A stretch of DNA of 64,000 nucleotides from Pectobacterium polaris (GCF_002307355.1 NZ_CP017481.1:2976001-3040000), one strand, 5' to 3'; positions 38,062 to 48,317 are shown, counted from the stretch's first letter. Notes: a model not told the origin generated them from the letters alone. A program made the numbers and translations.

Positions 38062-38717
38062 ATAATCTTAAGTCTTCTTTCCAGACGACGCAGAATAAAG
38101 CTGAGGACCAGCGTGATGCACAGGTAAATAATGGCAACCGCAGTCCAGATTTCCAGCGCACGGAAGTTGCCCGCGATGATTTCCTGACCTGAACGCGTGA
38201 GTTCAGCCACGCCGATGACAATAAACAGTGACGTATCTTTGATGCTGATAATCCACTGGTTACCCAGCGGCGGCAGCATGCGGCGCAGGGCGAGTGGGGC
38301 AATCACATGGCGTAACGTCGCGCTGCGAGACAGCCCAAGCGCCAGACCCGCTTCACGGAAGCCGTTATGAATCGACAATACCGAACCACGGGTGATTTCC
38401 GCGATGTAAGCACCAGAGTTAATCATGATGGTGACGACGGCGGCGGCAAAAGGGTCGATTCGTACGGAGGTGAAAATCATCGGCAAGGCGAAGTAAATAA
38501 ACATCACCTGCACAACGATCGGGGTGCCGCGAATAATTTCAATAAAAACGAGCGAAATGCGGCTGGAAAACCAGCCGCCGTAGGCGCGGGCAAAACCCGC
38601 GACCACGCCAATCACCAGGCCGCCAAGCAGACCCAGAACAGAAATCAACAACGTCATTTTTGCCCCTTCCATCAGGAGGGGCAGAGAAGGCCAAATGGCG
38701 CTCCAGTCAAACTGCAT
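38058..38717 (-). CDS. glnP: Glutamine ABC transporter, permease
   Basis: 219 aa, identical in length to E. coli GlnP. About five membrane spans; the EAA loop [20 protein letters not shown] contacts GlnQ. N-terminus [20 protein letters not shown]. 26 bases separate it from glnH upstream. Confidence 0.96.
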   Translation of the reverse strand: MQFDWSAIWPSLPLLMEGAKMTLLISVLGLLGGLVIGVVAGFARAYGGWFSSRISLVFIEIIRGTPIVVQVMFIYFALPMIFTSVRIDPFAAAVVTIMINSGAYIAEITRGSVLSIHNGFREAGLALGLSRSATLRHVIAPLALRRMLPPLGNQWIISIKDTSLFIVIGVAELTRSGQEIIAGNFRALEIWTAVAIIYLCITLVLSFILRRLERRLKII

Positions 38718-38743
38718 GGAATATCTCCAGATTAAATCGGCAA

Positions 38744-39490
38744 TTACTTAGGTTCTACGCCAAACCACTTCTTGTAGATCTCAGCATAAGTGCCGTTTTC
38801 ACGCAGTGTTTTCAGGGCGCCATTCACTTTTTCACGCAGCTCGTTGCTGCCTTTCGGGAACGCGATGCCGTATTGCTGGGCTTTAATGGAATCACCTACC
38901 GCTTTAAACTGGCCGTTGCCTGCGGTTTTGATGAAGTAGAGGATATTTGGCGTATCGTGCAGCACGGCGTCAGCACGGTTGGTGCCCAGTTCCATGTAGG
39001 CATTGTCGATGTTCGGGAACTGGCGCAGATCTTTGGTTTTGATATTGGCTTTCGCGTAATCAACGGAACCCGTGCCGCTCTTCACCGCAACGACTTTACC
39101 CGCCAAATCCTGCTCGCCTTTGATGTCGTTGTTGTCTGCTTTGACCATGACTAGCAGGCCGCTGTCATAGTAACCATCAGAGAAATCGATTGCTTTTTTA
39201 CGCTCTTCAGTAATCGTAATGCCTGCAAGCGCCAGATCGATGTTACGTGTTTGCAGTGCGGGAATAATGCCGCCGAAGTCCATTGGCTTCAGGGTGTACT
39301 TCAGGTCGAGCTGTTTAGCGATAGCATCCCAGAGGTCGATGTCAAAACCGACGTACTTGTCGCCTTGTTTGAACTCAAAAGGGACGAAAGCGGTGTCTGT
39401 AGCGACAATCAGTTCTTTCTCAGCAGCATAGCTAGATACGCTCATCATTAGCGTCAGTGCAGCCAAAGAGGCCTTAAGTAGTGATTTCAT
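38744..39490 (-). CDS. glnH: Periplasmic glutamine-binding protein
   Basis: 248 aa from ATG 39490, the E. coli GlnH length. Signal peptide [23 protein letters not shown], then the binding domain with [20 protein letters not shown] and [22 protein letters not shown] longer frame reaching 39547 lacks support. First gene of the glnHPQ operon. Confidence 0.96.
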   Translation of the reverse strand: MKSLLKASLAALTLMMSVSSYAAEKELIVATDTAFVPFEFKQGDKYVGFDIDLWDAIAKQLDLKYTLKPMDFGGIIPALQTRNIDLALAGITITEERKKAIDFSDGYYDSGLLVMVKADNNDIKGEQDLAGKVVAVKSGTGSVDYAKANIKTKDLRQFPNIDNAYMELGTNRADAVLHDTPNILYFIKTAGNGQFKAVGDSIKAQQYGIAFPKGSNELREKVNGALKTLRENGTYAEIYKKWFGVEPK

Positions 39491-39832
39491 CAAACCCTTC
39501 CTATTAGCAGTTGTGGGAGCTTTTTGTTTTACAGGCGTTTTAAGCATAGTACATCGTACGAAAGTGAAACCTGGGTCAGTTACTCTGCGTTGTGCTTAAC
39601 CTGTTGCTTTATTTATTGCCCTGCCAGCGGTGAAATTTTCACCTCCGAGTCGCTCAGGCAAGGCGCTGCTATGATTAACTGATTTACAGAAGGGAAACAA
39701 CCGTTGATTAGCGTTATGACCAATTAATGCGGGCAAAAGCTAATTTTTTGAGCGTCTTAACGGATAAAATGCGTGGTTTGTGCGGGTTATGCCAGAAAAT
39801 AGGGTAGTTTGAGTCGGGAGACTGACAGTAAA
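39491..39832. promoter_or_regulatory. Region upstream of glnHPQ
   Basis: About 340 bases, no gene. In E. coli glnH is driven by a sigma-54 promoter with NtrC sites; I looked for the GG-N10-GC pair with its usual flanks on the minus strand and did not find a convincing match. Confidence 0.4.
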
Positions 39833-39852
39833 AAGGCTGCCTAGGCAGCCTT
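39833..39852 (-). terminator. Terminator after dps
   Basis: Perfect 9-bp stem AAGGCTGCC / GGCAGCCTT with a 2-base apex; on the minus strand it is followed by TTTTACTG, so it ends dps transcription. Confidence 0.85.
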
Positions 39853-39880
39853 GAACGCGTTCGCGGGATGATAACGCTGA

Positions 39881-40384
39881 CTATTCGATGTTTGATTCAA
39901 TGAACCACAGGAACTGATCCAGATCGCGTGATGCGGCAGTCAGAATGTCCGCAGAGGCCTCATCTTCCGTTTTACCAATGGCTTTGCGTACGTTGTTGGC
40001 AACAATCGCATAGCGTTCGGCCAACGCTTTCAGATGATCCTGAACGCTATGGATGTTGGTTGGATAGCTTTTCAGTGAGGTTTGTTTACCCACGATTTGC
40101 ACAGTACCCAGCGCAACACCGCCTATCTGCACCACGCGCTCGGCGATGGTATCTTGATGGTCAATAATCGAGGTGCGGAAGCCATCCAGCATTTCATGAA
40201 CGGCGATAAAGTTTGCACCGCGCATGTTCCAGTGCGCCTGTTTGGTAATCAATGACAGGTCGATGAAATCAACAACTAGTTGGTTTAACAGCGCGATCGT
40301 CGAGGTTTTAACGCTATCGTCCAAATCATTACGAGTGTAAAGCAGTTCGGACGGTACTGATTTCACGAGTTTAGCGGTAGGCAT
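39881..40384 (-). CDS. dps: DNA-protecting ferritin-like protein Dps
   Basis: 167 aa, equal to E. coli Dps. Dodecameric ferroxidase that binds DNA in stationary phase and under oxidative stress. The ferroxidase motif is [19 protein letters not shown] (His, Asp) with the flanking KQA. The basic N-terminus ([12 protein letters not shown]) binds DNA. AGAGAGGA precedes the ATG. Order glnHPQ-dps-rhtA-ompX is as in E. coli. Confidence 0.97.
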   Translation of the reverse strand: MPTAKLVKSVPSELLYTRNDLDDSVKTSTIALLNQLVVDFIDLSLITKQAHWNMRGANFIAVHEMLDGFRTSIIDHQDTIAERVVQIGGVALGTVQIVGKQTSLKSYPTNIHSVQDHLKALAERYAIVANNVRKAIGKTEDEASADILTAASRDLDQFLWFIESNIE

Positions 40385-40434
40385 AATAGTATCCTCTCTT
40401 TAATTATTGATAGTCTTGCTGTTCAATGTGATTA

Positions 40435-40440
40435 ATTATA
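40435..40440 (-). promoter_or_regulatory. dps: -10 element of dps
   Basis: On the minus strand GCTATAATTAA contains a perfect TATAAT 51 bases before the dps start and resembles the extended sigma-S -10 (CTATACTTAA). The -35 region is poor, which is compatible with sigma-S/IHF control. The flanking 40441-40721 is AT-rich and otherwise empty. Confidence 0.5.
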
Positions 40441-40721
40441 GCAGTGATAAAAATTAATATTGAAAAGAATCACCTATCAAATGGATAGCTATAGCATAAC
40501 GATGGTGTGGGTATTTTTGGTCAGGATTTATCTGATATCAATAATGTGGCTGCGGTGATGTCAGGGTAATATTTTAATTATCATTGAAACATAATGTCGT
40601 ATATTGATAAATATCATCACTAGTTAGATGGAAATAGTTATTATTCTCTGCTGCTTAAATAGAGTGACGGCATCGCTTTTTTTTAAAATATAGTGTGTAC
40701 GAGTAAAAGGAGTCGTGGTGA

Positions 40722-41273
40722 ATGAGAGTGAATATTATTGGCACCAGTGGAAGTGGCAAATCTACGCTGGCTCGTCGCTTGTCTGAAAAGCTGGCTATTC
40801 CGTACGTTGAAATGGATGCGTTATTTTGGTTAAAAAACTGGCAAGAACGGACGGATGCCGATTTTTTTCAACGGCTTGAAAGCGCACTGGAGCCTGGAAG
40901 CTGGGTGTTGGATGGCAACTATAATCGAACGCGTGATGTCAAATGGCGCAATGTTGATGTCGTGATTTGGGTCGATTACAGCTTTAGCCGTACGCTTTTT
41001 CAGGCGGTACAGCGTGCCTTTCTTCGGGCATGGCGTAAAGAGGAGCTCTGGAGCGGCACGGGTAATAAAGAGTCTTTTCTCCGCAGTTTCCTTAGTCGGA
41101 ATTCAATTATCCTCTGGACAATGAAAACCTATTCAAGAAACCGGAAGCGGTATTTGGCGGATTTAGCCGATCCTCGCTATCGCCATATCCGTTTTATTAC
41201 TTTGCGTTCTCCTCGGGAATGTGAAACTTTTCTGCAACACTTCCCCAAGGAAATACGCACTCATTCTGCTTGA
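40722..41273 (+). CDS. P-loop kinase-like protein (FlaR/adenylate-kinase-like)
   Basis: 183 aa. Walker A GTSGSGKS at 7-14 at the extreme N-terminus, WVLDGNYNRTRD and the downstream RxxxR-type lid (YSRNRKRYLADL) are typical of the small 'topology modulation' or adenylate-kinase-related family found widely in bacteria. Substrate unknown. Its last 13 bases overlap the end of the convergent rhtA. Confidence 0.85.
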   Translation: MRVNIIGTSGSGKSTLARRLSEKLAIPYVEMDALFWLKNWQERTDADFFQRLESALEPGSWVLDGNYNRTRDVKWRNVDVVIWVDYSFSRTLFQAVQRAFLRAWRKEELWSGTGNKESFLRSFLSRNSIILWTMKTYSRNRKRYLADLADPRYRHIRFITLRSPRECETFLQHFPKEIRTHSA

Positions 41274-42148
41274 GTCGTCACTTTGGCTGCGCCCGCCGGT
41301 TTGATTGTCAGCGTTGCGCCGATTGACGCAATGATAATAAAGATCAGCGCCATCCACTGAATAAACGATAAATGTTCGCCGAGAAAAAGGATCCCGGAGA
41401 GGGCGGCAATCGCGGGTTCCATACTCATCAGCGTGCTGAACGTTCTGGCGGGCAGACGGGTTAGTGCCACCATTTCCAGTGAATAAGGGAGCGCGGTGGA
41501 CAGGATGGCGACGGCAATACCGAGCGGGAGTATCGAGAGCGAAAACAGCGTGCTCTCGGCGTAATACGCCCCAATAGGGCAGAAGATCAGCGCGGCAATG
41601 AAGGAGCCGATAGCGACGGTTCCCGGTCCATGATTTGCCCCCGCTTTTTGCCCAAACAGAATATAAAGAGCCCAACAGGCACCAGCACCCACGGCGCAAG
41701 CCGCACCCGTCAAGTCAACATTGCCGATATTGTGGCCCAGCGGCAGTAAGAACCACAGCCCGGCAACGGCCAGAAAAACCCACAGAAAATCAATCGGTCT
41801 GCGTGAGGCTAACATCGCAACGGCAAGCGGGCCGGTGAATTCCAGTGCGACAGCAATGCCGAGCGGCACCGTCTGTAATGATAGGTAGAACAGAAAGTTC
41901 ATCCCGCCCAGTGTCATGCCATACACCAGCAGCGGCAGGCGGTTACTGCTAAAACGCATGCGCCACGGCTTGAAGATGATGCACAGAATGATCGTACCAA
42001 TTCCCAGACGCAGTGCCGTGACGCCAGTCGCTCCAATGAGCGGAAACAGGCTTTTAGCCAGAGCAGCTCCGCTTTGGATAGAAAGCATCGAGATAATGAT
42101 GAGCAATACAGGTAGAAATGATGGCGAGCGATGGGAAAATAAGGTCAT
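41261..42148 (-). CDS. rhtA: Threonine/homoserine exporter RhtA (EamA family)
   Basis: 295 aa from ATG 42148, exactly the E. coli RhtA length; the longer frame to 42196 is not needed. Ten membrane spans in two EamA repeats (IISMLSIQSGAALAKSLFPL and MEPAIAALSGILFLGEHLS). It exports homoserine and threonine. Flanked by dps and ompX as in E. coli. Confidence 0.95.
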   Translation of the reverse strand: MTLFSHRSPSFLPVLLIIISMLSIQSGAALAKSLFPLIGATGVTALRLGIGTIILCIIFKPWRMRFSSNRLPLLVYGMTLGGMNFLFYLSLQTVPLGIAVALEFTGPLAVAMLASRRPIDFLWVFLAVAGLWFLLPLGHNIGNVDLTGAACAVGAGACWALYILFGQKAGANHGPGTVAIGSFIAALIFCPIGAYYAESTLFSLSILPLGIAVAILSTALPYSLEMVALTRLPARTFSTLMSMEPAIAALSGILFLGEHLSFIQWMALIFIIIASIGATLTIKPAGAAKVTTQAE

Positions 42149-42524
42149 TCTTTTGGCCTTAAAACAGGTATAACATTCCGTTGCTATTATATCCAATTGT
42201 AAACAATTTGTCTGGTATGAATTGACTTTTATTGACCTTTATTTACGCATCATTTAACTGGCGTGTTTTTGCGCAATACCATTAGCATACAAACTGAGCG
42301 GGGAATTCGGAATTGTCTGTTTTACTGCGCTGTGGTGAATTTATTTTTAATCTAACTGTCACAATAAAAAACTCAATGTAATTATAGCGATAGGTTGTTT
42401 TTGACAATATTTGTTACATCTAAAGCCTAATTGATAAATATTTATAAGGCGGCAAGTCCCGAATTTCTTTGTTATATTTACCTCGTTAGTTAGTCTTTCA
42501 TAAAATGAATCTGAGGCTGTAAAT
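42149..42524. promoter_or_regulatory. Divergent promoter region rhtA-ompX
   Basis: 376 AT-rich bases serving both divergent genes. No coding sequence is seen. I cannot fix promoter elements with certainty; GAGGCTG lies before the ompX ATG. Confidence 0.5.
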
Positions 42525-43040
42525 ATGAAAAAAATCGCGTGTCTTTCCGCTCTGGCTTGTGTATTAGCCGTTGGCGCAGGTTCTGCATTTGCTGGTCAAA
42601 GTACTGTAACTGCAGGCTATGCTCAAGGTGATGCTCAGGGCGTACAAAATAAAGTTAAAGGCTTTAACCTGAAATATCGTTACGAGCAAGATAATAACCC
42701 ACTGGGCGTTATTAGCTCATTCACCTACCTGGAAAAAAATGGTAGCGATGGCAGCGACTACAATAAAGGCCAATACATGGGCTTTACTGCGGGTCCAGCT
42801 TACCGTCTGAATGACTGGGCAAGCCTGTACGGTGTTGTTGGTTTCAGCCACGGTAAAGTAACGAATAACGCTACCAACGGTCTGAACAACAGCAGCAACG
42901 ACGATTATGGCTTCACCTACGGTGCCGGTGTTCAGTTCAACCCAATGCAGGACGTTGCGCTGGATGTTGGTTACGAACAAAGCCGTATCCGCAGTGTTGA
43001 TGTTGGTGCCTGGGCTGTTGGCGTAGGTTACCGCTTCTAA
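42525..43040 (+). CDS. ompX: Outer-membrane protein OmpX
   Basis: 171 aa, the E. coli length; an eight-strand beta barrel. Signal peptide MKKIACLSALACVLAVGAGSAFA, then alternating strands ending in the aromatic terminus WAVGVGYRF, the outer-membrane sorting signal. Related to Ail/Lom proteins linked with adhesion and complement resistance. Confidence 0.97.
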   Translation: MKKIACLSALACVLAVGAGSAFAGQSTVTAGYAQGDAQGVQNKVKGFNLKYRYEQDNNPLGVISSFTYLEKNGSDGSDYNKGQYMGFTAGPAYRLNDWASLYGVVGFSHGKVTNNATNGLNNSSNDDYGFTYGAGVQFNPMQDVALDVGYEQSRIRSVDVGAWAVGVGYRF

Positions 43041-43095
43041 TCTAACCCTGTAGGGGTTGTTTACCCTCAGCGTTGGTTGTTAGATGTGTCGAAAG

Positions 43096-43124
43096 AATCC
43101 GCTCTTTTTAGGGCGGATTTTTTT
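43096..43124 (+). terminator. Terminator after ompX
   Basis: Stem AATCCGC / GCGGATT with a 10-base loop and a T-tract. Confidence 0.8.
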
Positions 43125-43156
43125 ATGGCGAGCTTCCTGCCCGCCATCCTGAGGAC

Positions 43157-43177
43157 CGTCGCAAGCGACGTTTTTTT
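43157..43177 (+). terminator. Second hairpin with T-tract downstream of ompX
   Basis: Stem CGTCGC / GCGACG, AA loop, then seven T. The span from here to 43385 shows no gene; it should carry the promoter of the MFS transporter. Confidence 0.65.
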
Positions 43178-43385
43178 ACGGCCATTTGTCTAAATCAGCG
43201 ATGAGTATCATCAGTCATTTATCCAGTCACTTTCCAGTTGGTCGATATCCAGTCCTTCTTGCTACGGTTGATCAAGTTCATGCGGTATCGGTCTGTCATA
43301 AGATTTTATCTTGACGTTAAGATTCTTTATGTGAAGATAATGTTCATCAAGTTGTAGTGATTTACTCAAGCTATTGAGGTTATAC

Positions 43386-44555
43386 ATGGTAGTGACATCA
43401 ACGGCCCGCACGCGGGCTTTTCTGTTCTTCACAATTATCCTGTTGGGACTAAATTTACGTCCTGTTCTGGCGGGGATTGGCCCATTACTGAATCAGATTC
43501 AGGCTGCAACGGGCCTGGATGACAGCATGGCGGGGATGTTAACTACGCTCCCGGTGTTCGCTATGGGGTGGTGCGCGTTATATGGCGGCCAGTTGCAGGC
43601 GCGTCTTGGTGAATATCGGGGAATCACGCTGGGCATCGTGGTCATTGCTTTGGCGTGTAGCGCCCGCTGGTGGCTGAATAGCGGTATGGCGCTGCTGGTT
43701 AGCGCTGCGCTTGCCGGAATCGGGATTGCTTTGATTCAGGCGCTGGTGCCATCGTTTATCAAGCTCCATTTTGGTCGCCATAGCAGTCTCCTCATGGGCT
43801 TTTATACCACCGCGATTATGAGCGGGGCGGCGTTTGCAGCTTCATCGGTTTCTCCGCTAGCAAATGCGTGGGGCTGGCAAAGTGCGCTGGCCTGCTGGGG
43901 AATTGTGGCGCTGGTGGCTGCGGTGGCCTGGCGGTGTATTCCTAAAGCGTATACTGCGAAGCAGGATGCAGTGGCTGTCGTAGCAACGCGCCGAAGCGGA
44001 ATGGACTGGCTGCTGATGGTGTTCTTCGGTATTGGTACGGGGGCGTATACGCTGGTACTGGCATGGCTGCCGCCGTATTACATTCAACTGGGGTTAGATG
44101 CGACGCAAAGCGGCCTGATGTTGGGTGGATTAACGCTGACGGAAGTGATTTCCGGCCTGCTGGTGTCAACGTTCATCAACCGTTTTCCCGATCGACGCAA
44201 ACTGCTGCTTCCTATCCTGATCGTGATGCTGGTGGGGATGATCGGGTTGATTGTGGCACCGCTGACGTTTACGTATCCCATCATTATCATGCTGGGTGTT
44301 GGCATTGGTGCACTGTTCCCACTGTCGCTTATCGTAGCGTTGGATCAGGTGACCGAGTCACATAAAACCGGTTCACTGATGGGCTTTGTGCAGGGTGGTG
44401 GCTACATCCTTGCTAGCCTGATGCCGCTGCTGGCTGGTTTCATTCGTCAGCATACCGCAGGTCTGGAGCAGGCCTGGATGATCATGACCGTTGGTGTAGT
44501 CGTGTTGATTATCATGGCGACTCGTTTTGCTCCGGTGAAGAGCCCGAGTCGCTAA
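43386..44555 (+). CDS. MFS transporter, CynX/NimT-like
   Basis: 389 aa from ATG 43386, with GAGG 7-10 bases upstream; a TTG at 43374 is less likely. About 12 membrane spans. IILLGLNLRPVLAGIGPLL is the conserved N-terminal motif of the CynX/NimT (cyanate, 2-nitroimidazole) transporter branch. Substrate not determinable. A hairpin separates it from the convergent MATE gene. Confidence 0.88.
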   Translation: MVVTSTARTRAFLFFTIILLGLNLRPVLAGIGPLLNQIQAATGLDDSMAGMLTTLPVFAMGWCALYGGQLQARLGEYRGITLGIVVIALACSARWWLNSGMALLVSAALAGIGIALIQALVPSFIKLHFGRHSSLLMGFYTTAIMSGAAFAASSVSPLANAWGWQSALACWGIVALVAAVAWRCIPKAYTAKQDAVAVVATRRSGMDWLLMVFFGIGTGAYTLVLAWLPPYYIQLGLDATQSGLMLGGLTLTEVISGLLVSTFINRFPDRRKLLLPILIVMLVGMIGLIVAPLTFTYPIIIMLGVGIGALFPLSLIVALDQVTESHKTGSLMGFVQGGGYILASLMPLLAGFIRQHTAGLEQAWMIMTVGVVVLIIMATRFAPVKSPSR

Positions 44556-44573
44556 GCGGTTTGTTGTGTTGTA

Positions 44574-44595
44574 AGCGAGCGGAAACCCGCTCGCT
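44574..44595. terminator. Bidirectional hairpin between MFS and MATE genes
   Basis: Stem AGCGAGCGG / CCGCTCGCT with a four-base apex, placed between two convergent genes. Confidence 0.7.
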
Positions 44596-44599
44596 ATCA

Positions 44600-46000
44600 T
44601 CAATTTGTCGGTGGGCGATAGCGCCATAGCCAGCGTCCGCTCATCAGGCGGCGGTAATAGAAGAACCCGCGTACAATCCAGTCAAAGAACATCCCCATCC
44701 ACACGCCGATCACGCCAAAACCGAGCATCACGCCGAGGATATATCCCGCGATGACCCTACATCCCCACATGCCTGCCATTGCTACCCACATGGTGTAGCT
44801 GGCGTCTTTCGCGCCTTTTAGACCGGCAGGAAGCACCCAGGACGCCGCCCAGATCGGCATAAATAGCGCGTTGAGCCACAGGAGATGTTTTGCCACTTCG
44901 ATAACTTCCGGCTCATTGGTGTAAAACGACGCCAAAAAGCTGGCACTGGGCACCGACAGGACGGCAAGTACGCACAGCCCGATATTGGACAGCCAGAAGA
45001 TGTGCTTCAACTGGCGGGTGGACTGCATGATTTGGCCTTTCCCCAGCCTTGTGCCAACGATAATGGTAGCAGCGGCACCGAGTGAATTACCGGGAAGGTT
45101 GATCAGCGTTGCGATGGAGAAAGCAATAAAGTTTCCGGCAATGACCTCGGTTCCCATATCTGCCACAAAACGCTGGGTGATCAGCTTGCCGATGTTAAAC
45201 ATCACAGATTCAATGCTGGCGGGAATACCGATACTGAGCACTTCATAGAGGATCGACAGGGTAAAAGGCGCAAAGTAAGACTTGAAGGGAATGCGCAGCG
45301 CACCGTTAAAACCGTGCATCAGCGTCAGAATCACGAATACCGCGCCGATATAGCGCGAAATGGTAATACCAATACCCGCGCCAACAAAGCCAAGGCCATC
45401 CCAGGAAAATGCCCCGTAAATCAGCAAGCTACTGATGCCAATATTGAGAATGTTCATCCCAATGTTGATAACCATAGGCAACTTGGTATTGCCCGCGCCC
45501 CGCAACGCTCCACAGCCTACCAGCGCGATGGCGACAGCAGGATAGCCCCACACCGTCCAGCGAAGGAACGTGAGGGCAAGTTCTTTAACCTGTATGTCGG
45601 CCTGTCCTGCGATCAAATCGATGATCGCTGAACCAGCGAATTCAACCAGTGCGACCAATAGAAACGATGACAGAACCAATAATGACATCGATTGACGAGC
45701 GGCAGATCGCGCCTGCTTTCTGTTGCGCTGTCCCAGACTGAACGCGACAACAACGGCGGTTCCCAATGCGACGGCGGTAAAGAACGCGATGATGACCATG
45801 TTGAAGCTATCAGCCAGACCGACGGCCGCCATGGCTTCTTTCCCCAGCCAACTGACCAGGAAGGTGCTGAAAACCCCCATCAACACGACGCAAAGGCCTT
45901 CAATAAAGATCGGGAAGGCGAGCGGTGAGATTTCTCTCCAGAAGAGAACGCGGTTGGAGTAACGCTTTTTATACCAGTCTGTGTCTTTTAATTTTTTCAT
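44600..46000 (-). CDS. MATE-family multidrug/cation exporter
   Basis: 466 aa from ATG 46000 (MKKLKDTDWYKKRYSNRVLF); the longer frame to 46069 is unsupported. Twelve membrane spans in two similar halves. The N-terminal motif ISPLAFPIFIEGLCVVLMG and QRFVADMGTEVIAGN fit the NorM/MATE superfamily, DinF-distant. Probable sodium- or proton-driven drug efflux. Specificity unknown. Confidence 0.9.
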   Translation of the reverse strand: MKKLKDTDWYKKRYSNRVLFWREISPLAFPIFIEGLCVVLMGVFSTFLVSWLGKEAMAAVGLADSFNMVIIAFFTAVALGTAVVVAFSLGQRNRKQARSAARQSMSLLVLSSFLLVALVEFAGSAIIDLIAGQADIQVKELALTFLRWTVWGYPAVAIALVGCGALRGAGNTKLPMVINIGMNILNIGISSLLIYGAFSWDGLGFVGAGIGITISRYIGAVFVILTLMHGFNGALRIPFKSYFAPFTLSILYEVLSIGIPASIESVMFNIGKLITQRFVADMGTEVIAGNFIAFSIATLINLPGNSLGAAATIIVGTRLGKGQIMQSTRQLKHIFWLSNIGLCVLAVLSVPSASFLASFYTNEPEVIEVAKHLLWLNALFMPIWAASWVLPAGLKGAKDASYTMWVAMAGMWGCRVIAGYILGVMLGFGVIGVWMGMFFDWIVRGFFYYRRLMSGRWLWRYRPPTN

Positions 46001-46280
46001 GAAACGGTCTTGGCGGTATCTCAAGTTTCCCAGTCGGCGCGGTAAACAGAGCCACAAGGTGGCTCGCAAATAGCATTATTTTTGCACGGTACTTATGCAT
46101 ACAGTGACTTATCCATACTGTTACTGATCCATTTTGTGCGATCGCGGCAGCATGGCTGTTTTTTAAAATAGCGTTTCTGTTTACAGAGTATCAGTCGCTA
46201 AATCGATGTCCAGTCTGGATTGCTTTCCCCGCGTGGAAAGTTGTTGCGTGTGCCCATTATTTAATTTAGATTTTACTTAA

Positions 46281-46294
46281 TTAGATTTATCTAA
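46281..46294. promoter_or_regulatory. Palindrome upstream of rhodanese gene, putative operator
   Basis: TTAGAT-TT-ATCTAA is a perfect 6-bp inverted repeat in an AT-rich stretch 112 bases before the rhodanese start; TTTAGATTTT also occurs at 46265-46274. Such palindromes are used by ArsR/SmtB-type regulators of sulfide-responsive rhodanese genes; the regulator is not in the window. The rest of 46001-46405 shows no gene. Confidence 0.4.
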
Positions 46295-46405
46295 ATTAAT
46301 GGTGGCACGCAAACAATCAGCGATGCCACCTTCCTTGCTGACTGAATACCATGTTGAACGATGCATGATGACGGGTTTCAGCGGCGCAAAAAGAGGATCA
46401 CGATC

Positions 46406-46942
46406 ATGCCAACGCCACTTGCTATCTCACCCGCCCAGGCCCGTAAATTGTTAGATGAAGGGGCGGTGCTCATTGATATTCGCCAGCCGGAAGAACATGC
46501 CCGCGAGCACATTGCACAGGCAAGGTTGCACCCGCTGAACTCCTCTGCTGGGTATGTCCTTCCTGATGATGACAAAGAAGGACAGGTTGTGATTTTCCAT
46601 TGTTTATCCGGCATGCGTTCGGAACAGAATGCCGACTTGCTGGCACAGGCGGTTTCACCCGCAACGGTATTTCTTCTTGAAGGGGGAATGAACGCATGGA
46701 AAAAGGCAGGATTCCCGACAGAAGTGAATCGCAAGCAGCCGATTGAACTCATGCGGCAGGTCCAAATCGCCGCTGGCGTACTTATTCTGGGTGGTGTATT
46801 ACTGGGTTACAGCGTAAACAGCGCTTTCTTCCTGCTCTCTGGCTTTGTAGGTGCAGGGCTGTTGTTTGCCGGGATCACGGGCTTTTGTGGCATGGCAAGA
46901 CTGTTGATGAAAATGCCGTGGAACCGTGGCACCAAACGCTGA
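46406..46942 (+). CDS. Membrane-anchored rhodanese
   Basis: 178 aa from ATG 46406 ([20 protein letters not shown]); a longer frame to 46361 is possible but unneeded. Rhodanese domain (1-105) with catalytic Cys in the active loop [11 protein letters not shown] and [13 protein letters not shown]; then two membrane spans (about 125-165) of DUF2892 type ([28 protein letters not shown]). It probably transfers sulfane sulfur near the membrane. Start of a block of stress-type singletons. Confidence 0.88.
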   Translation: MPTPLAISPAQARKLLDEGAVLIDIRQPEEHAREHIAQARLHPLNSSAGYVLPDDDKEGQVVIFHCLSGMRSEQNADLLAQAVSPATVFLLEGGMNAWKKAGFPTEVNRKQPIELMRQVQIAAGVLILGGVLLGYSVNSAFFLLSGFVGAGLLFAGITGFCGMARLLMKMPWNRGTKR

Positions 46943-47013
46943 TGTGCCGGGATGGCTTGCCGGAAGAGTAAGCGGAGTGTTAACCGATAACGTTAAACAA
47001 TAGGAGCAGTAAT

Positions 47014-47343
47014 ATGGACATGAAAAACATTCCGTTTGGTACGACTGACTGGTCGCAAATAGAGCCCACCGAGCACCGGGGCGACACGGGGATCGCCTAT
47101 TGGCGAACACAGCGTTTTGATAACATTCGAGTTCGTATTGTTGAGTACACGCCAGGCTATCTGGCTGACCACTGGTGCTCAAAAGGGCATATTTTACTGT
47201 GCCTTGAAGGCGAACTTCATACGGAATTAGATGACGGCCGCGTTTTTGTCCTCAAACCGGGAATGAGCTATCAGGTGGCGGATAACGCAGAAGCCCATCG
47301 CTCCTACACCGAGACGGGTGCCAAGCTGTTTGTTGTCGATTGA
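47014..47343 (+). CDS. DHCW-motif cupin protein
   Basis: 109 aa, MDMKNIPFGTTDWSQIEP, with GGAGCAG upstream. The conserved ADHWCSKGHILLCLEGEL contains the H-W-C cluster typical of the small family called DHCW-motif cupins. Single-domain cupin, possibly metal-binding. Function unknown. It follows the rhodanese by 71 bases on the same strand. Confidence 0.8.
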   Translation: MDMKNIPFGTTDWSQIEPTEHRGDTGIAYWRTQRFDNIRVRIVEYTPGYLADHWCSKGHILLCLEGELHTELDDGRVFVLKPGMSYQVADNAEAHRSYTETGAKLFVVD

Positions 47344-47594
47344 TGCCAGGGGGCTAGCTCGGAATCACGGAGAGTAGATTAGCCCTCAATTTTAGCTAAC
47401 CTTGCAATTTTTCTTGTGACTGACCTGAAAGAATGTGCCGCCTGCAGCAAAGGCTATATCTAGTTCAATCATTTTTCCGTGTTGGTTTTATCCAGATACC
47501 TACTGTTATGGCTTTATCTGTATGAACTGTGCCTGTTCTTTAACATCACTATGACTTTTAATGGTTCCACTCATATCTGTTAAGACGATTAAAA

Positions 47595-48317
47595 ATGTCA
47601 AAAAATTTTTTACTGATACATGGAGCATGGCAGGGTGCATGGGTCTGGAACAAAATACAATCGAAGCTAGAGGCTGAAGGCAATACAGTAAAAGCCATTG
47701 ATCTTCCTGGAAGTGGTGATGATCAGACGCCTGCGATTACCGTGTCACTCGATTCTTATGCCCATAAGATTATTGATGCTGCCAGATTACTGTCTGTTCA
47801 GGGCAAAGTGACTCTGGTTGGTCACAGCATGGGGGGCGCAGCAATCACTTTAGCGGCGTCGATTGCACCAGAACTGTTTGAAAAACTTATTTATGTCTGC
47901 GCTATGATTCCGCAAAACGGTGAATCTGTCGCTATTCTGGCCGAGCAAAGCCAGAAGCTGGGGACGGAAGGACCTGTTGCGCAGCCTAATTTTGATAAAG
48001 GCGTTCTGGAACTGGTTCCTGAAAAAATTGCGGCTACATTATTTCATGATTACGGGGGAAACGATGTTGATACGCTCCTTGCGCAGTTTAAACATCAGCC
48101 AATTCAGCCTCTGATGGAGACAGTCACATGGACAGAAGGATTTATCGATTTGCCAAAGGCTTACATTGTTTGTACGAAGGACCTTGCCATTTCTCCCAAA
48201 CTTCAGCTGCAAATGGCTGGAAAAGCGGGTGTTGGCACTATTTATACCCTTGATGCAGGGCATGAACCTTTCTTCTCTCAGGTTGAAAAGTTGAGTGAGT
48301 TACTGCTGAAAGCGTGA
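47595..48317 (+). CDS. Alpha/beta hydrolase (salicylate-esterase-like)
   Basis: 240 aa. Serine nucleophile in GHSMGGA (about residue 78), His in LDAGHEPFFS near the end, Asp in TKDLAI region. Overall shape (MSKNFLLIHGAWQGAWVWNK, AIDLPGSGDD) is the plant methylesterase / EstC-type branch. Substrate unknown; in a plant pathogen, cleavage of plant methyl esters is conceivable (inference). Confidence 0.85.
   Translation: MSKNFLLIHGAWQGAWVWNKIQSKLEAEGNTVKAIDLPGSGDDQTPAITVSLDSYAHKIIDAARLLSVQGKVTLVGHSMGGAAITLAASIAPELFEKLIYVCAMIPQNGESVAILAEQSQKLGTEGPVAQPNFDKGVLELVPEKIAATLFHDYGGNDVDTLLAQFKHQPIQPLMETVTWTEGFIDLPKAYIVCTKDLAISPKLQLQMAGKAGVGTIYTLDAGHEPFFSQVEKLSELLLKA

Noticed and set aside
39491..39832. 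Sigma-54 promoter before glnH
   Set aside because: Expected from E. coli but no convincing GG-N10-GC element was found.
41163..41699. 178-codon reverse frame over the rhtA end
   Set aside because: Out of frame with the confirmed exporter; frequent Arg/Trp shadow composition.
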